Origin: Bacteroidota bacterium
GTDB taxonomy: Bacteria > Bacteroidota > Bacteroidia > NS11-12g > UBA955
Assembly (NCBI GenBank): GCA_027621365.1
Contig: JAQCBH010000010.1
Location: 1 to 64,000, forward strand
Direction of reading: 5' to 3'
Length of the DNA stretch: 64,000 bases
Shown here: positions 47,836 through 55,090 of the stretch, piece by piece
How positions within the stretch are numbered: the stretch's first letter is position 1
How the letters are laid out: every line of letters begins with the position of its first letter
Program-made: the position numbers and the translations under genes
Notes under the pieces: model-generated
Databases searched by the model: none
Told to the model about the DNA's origin: nothing
Seen by the model: only the letters and a program-made list of their open reading frames with translations

Positions 47836-48293
47836 GCAAGCGCATCGCGGTATTTGCTGGAACTTTTGACCCCATTACCCTGGGCCATGTTGATATTGTT
47901 CGCAGGGCTTTGGACCTCTTCGACGAAGTGGTGGTAGCCATTGGGGTGAATAGCAACAAAAAGACGCTTTTCAGCACTGAACAGCGCATGGCTTGGGTCA
48001 AAGCCTGCTTTCCCGGTGAGTCTCGCTTGACGGTTGATAGCTACGAGGGCTTGACGGTCGAATTTTGCAAGACCAAAGGAGCCAAGTTCTTGGTTCGAGG
48101 TTTGCGCAACGGGACCGACTTTGATTACGAGGCGCACATTGCCCAACTCAACAAATCGCTTTGGAACGAGGTAGAAACGGTATTCGTTTTGTCGGCTCCT
48201 GAATTGAGCTACATCTCCTCAACCTTGGTGCGCGACGTTATCGCCCATAAGGGTAACTACCGGCAATACTTGCCTGAGGCCGTTCAGTTTTAA
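47832..48293 (+). CDS. coaD: Phosphopantetheine adenylyltransferase
   Basis: AVFAGTFDPITLGHVDIVRRAL; YISSTLVRD. Confidence 0.96.
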   Translation: MSKRIAVFAGTFDPITLGHVDIVRRALDLFDEVVVAIGVNSNKKTLFSTEQRMAWVKACFPGESRLTVDSYEGLTVEFCKTKGAKFLVRGLRNGTDFDYEAHIAQLNKSLWNEVETVFVLSAPELSYISSTLVRDVIAHKGNYRQYLPEAVQF

Positions 48294-48979
48294 CCGCGCG
48301 GTTTCAGGGGACGAATTTCCAAGTTTACGTTGTGGAAATTGTCGGGCGTTTGCAGGGTAAACAGTATTTGAGAAGCCACATCTTCAGGCATGAGCATGTT
48401 GTCATGGGCCTTGATGTTTTCGCTGTGACGGAAGAAGTCGGTCTTGACACTTCCAGGGTATACACAAGTAACCTTCACTCCAAAATCACGCACTTCCTTG
48501 TACAAGGCGTCGCTGAATCCGCGAACGGCAAACTTGGTGGCGCAATAGGCTGAAACCTGTTGGTAGCCCTCCAAACCGGCGATAGAGGAAATGTTGATGA
48601 TGTGGCCAGACCCTTGTTTTTTCATGGAAGGAAGGGCCAGTTTGCACCCGTAGAAAACGCCACTCACGTTTGTGTCGAACAATTGGTGCCACTGTTCAAG
48701 GGAAAGGTCTTCGCAATAGCCAAAGTAACCCAATCCGGCATTGTTGATCAGCACATCAATGTGTCCATGAGCCTCCAAAACTGTGTTGATGGCCTTCTCC
48801 ATTTGAGCAAAATCCCGAACATCTGCCATCAAGCAAGTGTATCGCTCGTGTTTGACGCTGCACCCGCTGCGGCACAAGCCGTAAACGACGGCACCCGCCT
48901 CCAACAAGTGTTTGACACATTCTTCGCCGATGCCTTTGTTGGCACCGGTCACCAGGGCAATTTTATTCTCGAGTTTCAT
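48290..48979 (-). CDS. Short-chain dehydrogenase/reductase
   Basis: ALVTGANKGIGEE, NNAGLG, YCATKFA. Confidence 0.92.
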   Translation of the reverse strand: MKLENKIALVTGANKGIGEECVKHLLEAGAVVYGLCRSGCSVKHERYTCLMADVRDFAQMEKAINTVLEAHGHIDVLINNAGLGYFGYCEDLSLEQWHQLFDTNVSGVFYGCKLALPSMKKQGSGHIINISSIAGLEGYQQVSAYCATKFAVRGFSDALYKEVRDFGVKVTCVYPGSVKTDFFRHSENIKAHDNMLMPEDVASQILFTLQTPDNFHNVNLEIRPLKPRG

Positions 48980-50000
48980 GGATCTTTTTCAGTAACGCTT
49001 CAATTGAGGCTTCGGTTTGTGACCAGTCGAATTCTTGCGATTCGATGTTGCGCCCCAATCGGCCGTGTTCGTAGGCTTTGTCGTAGTAGTCGAGCAAGAT
49101 GAGCATCCAGTCCATCATGCGGTCAGCGGCCAAGGCCTCTTGGGCGGCTTTTTCGTGTTGCGGACCCATTCGGCGCTGCAGGGCGGCTGTTTTTTCGCTC
49201 AATAAGGCCTTGTCGAAGTGGCCGTATTCGTTCAGTAGGCGTTCGGCTCTTTGCTCTCGGCTGACTTCAACAGCCAATACTGGAGCCTCTGAAAGGGCCT
49301 TGTAAAACCCGTTGGGCAGGGCGCATTTGCCGATGTTTCGGCTCTCGTTTTCCACCCAAATGGGCGCCGTACCGTTCAAGCGCTGATGCCACCAAAGGCT
49401 CAAAGCCAGGGTATTTTCAAACTGCTCGTTGCTGGGCTGTTCCTTCTGGCCCAATCCCCCAAAGGCGCTTCCCTTGTGATGGGCGAGTCCTTCTAGGTCC
49501 AAGGCGGGAATGCCTTGGGCTTGCAGACGGTGCAAGAGTTCTGTTTTTCCTGAGCCTGTATGCCCTCCAAGTACCCTCATCGCCGGCGGATGCTGCAGTT
49601 GTTCCAAAGCCCAGGTTCGGTAAGTTTTGTATCCGCCCGTCAACAAATGAACGGGTTGGTTGTTCCAGGCCAGCAAGGTGGAGGCGATGTGAGAGCGCAG
49701 GCCACCGCGCCAGCAATGAATCAATACTGGGCGGTTCTTGCTCAAGGACAAAAGCTGATCGAAGTAGCGGTCAAACTCCGGGCCCATCAACTGTAGACCC
49801 AAACGAACGGCAGCGGTTGAGCCATTCTGTTTGTAGCGTAGTCCGACCTGATGACGGTGATCGTTGTTCAAAACCGGAGCATTGATGGCACCAGGCACGT
49901 GGGCTTGGGCGTATTCGCCTTCGCTTCGCACATCGATCCATGCGTAGTCACCCGACAGGGCCTCTTCTAAGGAAATGGGTATGGGCAGGTAACCAGCCAT
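48963..50000 (-). CDS. mnmH: tRNA 2-selenouridine synthase (rhodanese plus P-loop)
   Basis: IDVRSEGEYAQAHVPGAINAPVLNNDHRHQVG, VLIHCWRGGLRS, GGHTGSGKTELL. Confidence 0.93.
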   Translation of the reverse strand: MAGYLPIPISLEEALSGDYAWIDVRSEGEYAQAHVPGAINAPVLNNDHRHQVGLRYKQNGSTAAVRLGLQLMGPEFDRYFDQLLSLSKNRPVLIHCWRGGLRSHIASTLLAWNNQPVHLLTGGYKTYRTWALEQLQHPPAMRVLGGHTGSGKTELLHRLQAQGIPALDLEGLAHHKGSAFGGLGQKEQPSNEQFENTLALSLWWHQRLNGTAPIWVENESRNIGKCALPNGFYKALSEAPVLAVEVSREQRAERLLNEYGHFDKALLSEKTAALQRRMGPQHEKAAQEALAADRMMDWMLILLDYYDKAYEHGRLGRNIESQEFDWSQTEASIEALLKKIHETRE

Positions 50001-50009
50001 GGGGCTAAG

Positions 50010-50315
50010 TTACAGAAGCTCCAACAAGCTTCGGTAAGCCAAAATGCGATCGCCGTAACGCTCGCGGGTTTTTTGCTGCAAGGCGGGACCGTGCTCATCG
50101 CGGTAGTGGTGGTAGTGATCCAAGCTTTCAGCGGTGTATTGAATGGCGTAATTGATGCCTTCGTTGCCATCGGCTTCGGTCATCAAACGCATGATTTTGT
50201 GTTCGATGAAGCAGCCCGTGGCCATCACCTCAGGGATGTGCTCGGTGCGCATCCACTGCAACCATTCTTCAGCCATGGAGGCATCCAAATTGCAGGTGAC
50301 GTTGTAGACAATCAT
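50010..50315 (-). CDS. DUF4286 family protein
   Basis: MIVYNVTCNLDASMAEEWLQWMRTEHIPEVMATGCF. Confidence 0.85.
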   Translation of the reverse strand: MIVYNVTCNLDASMAEEWLQWMRTEHIPEVMATGCFIEHKIMRLMTEADGNEGINYAIQYTAESLDHYHHYRDEHGPALQQKTRERYGDRILAYRSLLELL

Positions 50316-50317
50316 GA

Positions 50318-50569
50318 TTACAGGGCTTTGACGCGAACGGTGTAGCTCTCCATGATGAGGTTGGCCAACAACTTTTTGCTCGCGGTTTCGGCGGCTTCTG
50401 TTGCTTCGGCCTCGCTGCCGGCTTCCAATTCGAGGGTGATGAATTTGCCCACCCGAACGTCGCTTACTTGGGGCAAGCCAATCTGGCTCATTCCGTGCAA
50501 GACGGCTTTACCTTGAGGATCCAACAAACCCTTTTTGGGCAGAATCTCGATTTCGGCTAGGAATTTCAT
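50318..50569 (-). CDS. purS: Phosphoribosylformylglycinamidine synthase subunit PurS
   Basis: EIEILPKKGLLDPQGKAVLHGMSQIGLPQVSDVRVGKFITLELE. Confidence 0.92.
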   Translation of the reverse strand: MKFLAEIEILPKKGLLDPQGKAVLHGMSQIGLPQVSDVRVGKFITLELEAGSEAEATEAAETASKKLLANLIMESYTVRVKAL

Positions 50570-50573
50570 GCTG

Positions 50574-50581
50574 CAAATATA
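50574..50581 (-). promoter_or_regulatory. -7 element TATATTTG, 4 nt before ATG of purS
   Basis: TAnnTTTG; spacer CAGC. Confidence 0.75.
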
Positions 50582-50608
50582 ACCCTAGGGCTCACCTAAC
50601 TTCGCAAC

Positions 50609-51280
50609 ATGCGATTGGGTTTTTTCACACTCACGGCCATTGCTTTGGCCGCTTGCACCTCAGGTGTTAAAGAGACCTTGGTTTCTGTTGACCAAGAGAC
50701 CGATACCGTTCAAAGCCCCGAAGCCGCTGAGCTATGGGTAGTCAACGGGGAAGATTTTACCTGCCAAAAGCAAGAGCGCGAGGAACTTTTGTTGGTTTGT
50801 TTGCCCTATGAAGGACCCTATTCCAAGGTCATGAACAACATGAAGGTGGCGGCCATGAAAATTATGGAGTCGGCTTATAAGCAGCGCTGGGTAATGGCTG
50901 GAGGCATTTACATTGCCATGAATGAGTTGCCTAAAGGGTCTGCGCCCTTTTCCTATCGAGTTGGCGTGCCGATGAAATTGCTTAAAAACAGCCGCTTGCC
51001 CGAGTTTACCGCTCAAGTAGAAAAGGCGGGTTATTCGGTGTTGACCATGACAGCCGGAGAATACGTGCACGCGCTGACCAATGCTGAACCCGGAACAGCG
51101 TCAACCACCTGGACCAAGGTTCTTGCTGCTGTTTCAACGTCTGGAATTCCTTCCAATGGGCCCTATTTTGAATACCACAGCGACTCCCGCAACGCCGAAA
51201 TGACCACGGTCATTAGTCAGAGTCATTTGGTGTACAAGGCCCAAGGCGAGCCGAACGGAACTTTGCAGCCCCAACCCTAA
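50609..51280 (+). CDS. Lipoprotein with GyrI-like ligand-binding domain
   Basis: Lipobox IALAACTS; VCLPYEGPYSKVMNNMKVAAMKIM...SYRVGVPM. Confidence 0.7.
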   Translation: MRLGFFTLTAIALAACTSGVKETLVSVDQETDTVQSPEAAELWVVNGEDFTCQKQEREELLLVCLPYEGPYSKVMNNMKVAAMKIMESAYKQRWVMAGGIYIAMNELPKGSAPFSYRVGVPMKLLKNSRLPEFTAQVEKAGYSVLTMTAGEYVHALTNAEPGTASTTWTKVLAAVSTSGIPSNGPYFEYHSDSRNAEMTTVISQSHLVYKAQGEPNGTLQPQP

Positions 51281-51300
51281 CTTTGAAAAAGGGGTCTCGG

Positions 51301-51477
51301 TTAGCGACGCTTCTTGTACAAATAAAGACCCCCTAAAGGAAGGACTATGAGAGCCAAACCACCCAAGCCCAACATCAGTAACTGGTCGGCTCCTTGCAGG
51401 TGCATCAGTTTGAACAAGACGCTGAGAAGGGTGGCAGAAACCGAAACAACCGCTGATGTATAAAGAACTTTGCGCAT
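51301..51477 (-). CDS. 58-aa two-TM small membrane protein (absent from the ORF track)
   Basis: MRKVLYTSAVVSVSATLLSVLFKLMHLQGADQLLMLGLGGLALIVLPLGGLYLYKKRR*; TAAATTTG -7 element exactly 4 nt before ATG. Confidence 0.75.
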   Translation of the reverse strand: MRKVLYTSAVVSVSATLLSVLFKLMHLQGADQLLMLGLGGLALIVLPLGGLYLYKKRR

Positions 51478-51481
51478 AGTC

Positions 51482-51489
51482 CAAATTTA
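51482..51489 (-). promoter_or_regulatory. -7 element TAAATTTG, 4 nt before ATG of the 58-aa ORF
   Basis: TAnnTTTG; spacer GACT. Confidence 0.7.
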
Positions 51490-51516
51490 ACCAAAACCCA
51501 ACAAAACAGCCCAACC

Positions 51517-52398
51517 ATGATCAAACCCCCATCCCTTCAACCCGGCGATACCATCGCTTTGGTGGCTCCAGCCAGAGCCGTCCAACCCGAAGAGGTTTTG
51601 GGCTTCAAATCTTGGGCTCAGCACTTCGGTTGGTCGGTGCTAGAAGCGCCCAACCTCTTTGGCCGGGAAAACCAGTTTTCGGGCTCCCACGAGCAGCGCG
51701 CCGCCGACCTTCACTGGGCGGCCCAGCACCCCGAGGTCAAAGCGGTACTATCGGCGCGCGGTGGTTATGGCTGTATGCCCCTTTTGCCTCTCTTGCAACC
51801 CCAAGTGTTCCAACAAAACCCCAAATGGTGGTGCGGCTACAGCGATATCACTACCCTTCACCTTTGGCTTCAAAAGCTGGGCCTTGCCAGCTTACACAGT
51901 CCTATGGCCACACGGGGTTTGTGGGAAAATCATGCCCCGACTGAAGATGGGGTTGCGCTGGCCCGAGCCCTTCAGGGCGAGGGCATAGAGATCGAGTTGG
52001 CTCCTGGGCAGCCCTTTGATGGGGAACTCGTAGGCGGCAATTTTAGTTTGGTGTACGCCTCTTTGGGCACGCCCGAACAACCTGACACCAAGGGAAAGGT
52101 GTTGTTCTTGGAAGACTTGGATGAGTACCTGTACCACATCGATCGAATGGGTCAATCCATGCAGAGAGTCGGCTTGTTTCAGGAACCTGCCGCGGTTTTG
52201 TTCGGAAGCTTGATCGACATGAACGACAATGCGGTGCCTTTTGGTCGCTCAGCGCAGCAGATTATGCGGGACTTATTAAAGACAAGCCCGTATCCGCAGC
52301 AATTTGACATTCCCGTGGGGCATGCCATCCCAAACAGAACAATTGCCTTGGGTTTGCGTTGTACCTTTGATGGGCTCACATTGAGACAGGACACGTGA
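51517..52398 (+). CDS. LD-carboxypeptidase (peptidase S66)
   Basis: GDTIALVAPARAV, SARGGYGCMPLLP, GYSDITTLHLWL, GHAIPNRTIALG. Confidence 0.92.
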   Translation: MIKPPSLQPGDTIALVAPARAVQPEEVLGFKSWAQHFGWSVLEAPNLFGRENQFSGSHEQRAADLHWAAQHPEVKAVLSARGGYGCMPLLPLLQPQVFQQNPKWWCGYSDITTLHLWLQKLGLASLHSPMATRGLWENHAPTEDGVALARALQGEGIEIELAPGQPFDGELVGGNFSLVYASLGTPEQPDTKGKVLFLEDLDEYLYHIDRMGQSMQRVGLFQEPAAVLFGSLIDMNDNAVPFGRSAQQIMRDLLKTSPYPQQFDIPVGHAIPNRTIALGLRCTFDGLTLRQDT

Positions 52399-52856
52399 TT
52401 TCGCGCGACACATACATTGCATTGACCAAGTTCGGCATCGTCGGAGGCCTCAGCTTTTTTGTCGATCTGAGTGTGTACTATGGCCTGAGTCAGTTCATCG
52501 CCACCTGGATGGCGAAATCGGCGGGTATCATCGTGGCCACCTACGTCAATTATCAGCTCAATAAACATTGGACTTGGGGCGCCAGCGATCGCAACACCAT
52601 GCGCCTGGCCAAGTATTTGCTGCTCTATACCTTGTCGGGTTCAGCGAATGTCATTTCCAATGAATTCCTCTTGGCGGGCCTTCCCAAAATGGAGCTCAAC
52701 GCCATGGTTACCATTCTCAACAGCAATTACGAATTCGGTCTTGCTGCAGTGAAAATTCACAAATTCGTGGCCGTCATTGCCGCTACAGCCCTGGGTATGG
52801 TCATCAATTTCCTGGGCCAGAAAATCTGGGTTTTTAAGGCTGAAAGCGAGGACTAA
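52395..52856 (+). CDS. GtrA family membrane protein
   Basis: FGIVGGLSFFVDLSVYYGLSQF...ATYVNYQLNKHWTW; 4 TM. Confidence 0.85.
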   Translation: MISRDTYIALTKFGIVGGLSFFVDLSVYYGLSQFIATWMAKSAGIIVATYVNYQLNKHWTWGASDRNTMRLAKYLLLYTLSGSANVISNEFLLAGLPKMELNAMVTILNSNYEFGLAAVKIHKFVAVIAATALGMVINFLGQKIWVFKAESED

Positions 52857-52863
52857 GTTTGCG

Positions 52864-52871
52864 TACCTTTG
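52864..52871 (+). promoter_or_regulatory. -7 element TACCTTTG, 6 nt before ATG of ricT
   Basis: TAnnTTTG. Confidence 0.65.
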
Positions 52872-52877
52872 TGCATT

Positions 52878-54551
52878 ATGGCTTGTTCATCATGCGGTAC
52901 GAAAGGCTCTAAACCCGGCGGGTGCAAGAGCAACGGGAACTGCGGAACGAGCGGCTGCAACGCGCTGAATGTGTACGATTGGTTCCGCGACATGGAACTA
53001 CCGGGGGGTGACAAACCCTTCAATATTGTTGAAGTTCGATTCAAAGGCAGTCGCAAGGAGTTTTTCCGCAACCCTGAGTACCTGGATATATATACGGGAG
53101 ACCAAATCGTGGTCGAAAGCAGCGTCGGATACGACGTGGGCACTGTCTCAGCTTGGGGCGAAATCGTTCGTTTGCAGCTGAAGAAATACAAGGTTTCAGA
53201 AGACTCTGAGCAAATGCGCAACATCGTTCGCATGGCCAATGAGAAAGACCTGGAGCTCAAAAAGGAACAGGACGAGCGCGAAGCGCAAATCTTGGAACGC
53301 GCCCGCACCATCAGCTTCGACTTGAAGCTGGCCATGAAGATTTCGGATATCGAAATTCAAAGCGACGGCCGCAAGGTGATTTTCTTCTATACGGCTGAGT
53401 CTCGTGTTGATTTTCGCGAATTGATTCGCCGTTATGCCGACGAGTTCCGCATGAAAATCGAAATGCGCCACATCTCCTATCGCGAGGAAGCTTCTCGTTT
53501 GGGGGGCATTGGCGATTGCGGTCGTGAACTCTGCTGCTCGACCTGGTTGACCGATTACAAAATGGTAGGAACGGGTGCGGCACGTACCCAAAACCTAGCC
53601 ATCAACATGGAAAAGTTGGCCGGACAATGCGGACGTTTGAAGTGCTGTTTGAACTTCGAGTTGGACCAATACGTGGAAGCCGCTTCTGAGTTCCCCAAGG
53701 GCAAAGTCATCAAGATTGACACCACTGCGGGAATGGCCTATGCGCGCAAATCTGACATCTTGAAAAAACTCATGTGGTTCGCCTATGAGGAAGAAGATGC
53801 CTGGATTGCACTTCCCGTAAACACCGTAAACGATTTGATTGCCCAGAACAAGGAAGGCCAACAAGTGGCCCACTTGTCTGAGTTTGCACCCGCTGCTGAA
53901 TTGCTCAGCAAAGTGGTGGAGGAAGAAGTTGATTTCATCGAAGGTGCCGAACTGTTGAAAGGCGCCATTGGCGAATTGAAAGATCCCGATCGCAAAGGTC
54001 GCCGTGGCCGTGATCGCAGTAGTGGAGGTCGCGATGGCGGAGAGCGCCGTGACCGCAACCGAGGCGGTAACCGCGAAGGCTCTGAAAACCGTGGACCTCG
54101 CCCCGAAGGTGAAAAGCGCGAAGGTGGTGAACGCCGTGACCGCAACCGAGGCGGTAACCGCGAAGGCTCTGAAAACCGTGGACCTCGCCCCGAGGGTCAA
54201 GGAGGCGAGAATCGCAACCGAGGTAACCGAGAAGGCGGCAACCGCAACGAAAACCGTGGTCCCCGTTCTGAAGGTGAAAAGCGCGAAGGTGGCAACCGCA
54301 ACCGCGGCAACCGAGAGGGTGGCAACCGCAACGAAAACCGTGGCCCTCGTCCTGATGGCGAAAAACGAGAAGGCGGCGAACGCCGTGAAGGTGGCAACCG
54401 CAACCGCGGCAATCAAGAAGGTGGCAACCGCAATGAAAATCGCGGTCCCAAACCCGAACGAGGCCCCCGCCCAGAAGGCAGCAAACCCAACCGCGAACCC
54501 CGAAAGTTCAATGCGGTTGACAAGGGGAACTCAGGTTCTCCAGAAGCATAA
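52878..54551 (+). CDS. ricT: PSP1-domain protein (RicT/YaaT-like) with Arg/Gly/Asn-rich C-terminal tail
   Basis: GTVSAWGEIV, YTAESRVDFRELIRRYADEFRMKIEMRHISYREEASRLGGIGDCGRELCCSTWL, AGQCGRLKCCLNFELDQY. Confidence 0.9.
   Translation: MACSSCGTKGSKPGGCKSNGNCGTSGCNALNVYDWFRDMELPGGDKPFNIVEVRFKGSRKEFFRNPEYLDIYTGDQIVVESSVGYDVGTVSAWGEIVRLQLKKYKVSEDSEQMRNIVRMANEKDLELKKEQDEREAQILERARTISFDLKLAMKISDIEIQSDGRKVIFFYTAESRVDFRELIRRYADEFRMKIEMRHISYREEASRLGGIGDCGRELCCSTWLTDYKMVGTGAARTQNLAINMEKLAGQCGRLKCCLNFELDQYVEAASEFPKGKVIKIDTTAGMAYARKSDILKKLMWFAYEEEDAWIALPVNTVNDLIAQNKEGQQVAHLSEFAPAAELLSKVVEEEVDFIEGAELLKGAIGELKDPDRKGRRGRDRSSGGRDGGERRDRNRGGNREGSENRGPRPEGEKREGGERRDRNRGGNREGSENRGPRPEGQGGENRNRGNREGGNRNENRGPRSEGEKREGGNRNRGNREGGNRNENRGPRPDGEKREGGERREGGNRNRGNQEGGNRNENRGPKPERGPRPEGSKPNREPRKFNAVDKGNSGSPEA
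54010..54500 (+). repeat. RNRGGNREG-type low-complexity repeats, including an 87-bp-period near-exact duplication (54045/54132)
   Basis: cgccgtgaccgcaaccgaggcggtaaccgcgaaggctctgaaaaccgtggacctcgccccga occurs at 54045 and 54132. Confidence 0.9.
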
Positions 54552-54587
54552 CAAAAAGGCCCAGATCATCGTCTATGCCTTTTTGTT
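54550..54587. terminator. Bidirectional terminator between convergent ricT and Spy-like genes
   Basis: Perfect 11-bp stem AACAAAAAGGC / GCCTTTTTGTT with 16-nt loop. Confidence 0.85.
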
Positions 54588-54595
54588 AACATTCC

Positions 54596-55009
54596 CTATT
54601 CGGGTGATTCCATTGGAGCTTCGGGCATCACATTCCCTCGCTGCTGCCGCATGGCTTCGCGTTGCGCTTTCATGATGGCTTGTTGCTCCGGCGTTAGCAA
54701 GGCTTTGATGGCCATTTTGTGCTCCTGATTCAAACTTTGAATGGCTTCCCGGTGCACGCGATTCAGTTCTCGAATCTGGGCCTCTTGTTCATCGCTTAGG
54801 TTCAAGATAGAATCCATGTGCTCCAATTGACGTTCCATTCGCATTTCGGCCGCATGAGCGCCTCCCATGTGTGCGTGGTTGGATCCAGGGTGGGGACGCG
54901 AACATTGGGTACTATCACAAGCGGCGGGTTTTCTTTTTTTGTGCTCTTGGGCGGTGGCGGCAGTCACCAAGGCCAGGCCGAGCAGGCCTATCGTCACAAA
55001 TTTTCTCAT
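54596..55009 (-). CDS. Spy/CpxP-like periplasmic protein
   Basis: Signal peptide; LDSILNLSDEQEAQIRELNRVHREAIQSLNQEHKMAIKALLTPEQQAIMKAQ. Confidence 0.75.
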   Translation of the reverse strand: MRKFVTIGLLGLALVTAATAQEHKKRKPAACDSTQCSRPHPGSNHAHMGGAHAAEMRMERQLEHMDSILNLSDEQEAQIRELNRVHREAIQSLNQEHKMAIKALLTPEQQAIMKAQREAMRQQRGNVMPEAPMESPE

Positions 55010-55090
55010 CTTTAATAGGATGACTTGAGCTGCTTAGAAGTTTAATCCTCTCCAACAAATTCCCGCTTTTGCTTGTTTACTTGTAAGCCC

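Noticed and set aside
53595-54675. ORFs 53595-54416 minus (273 aa) and 54004-54675 plus (223 aa)
   Set aside because: Alternate-frame shadows of the RNRGG repeat tail of the RicT-like gene.
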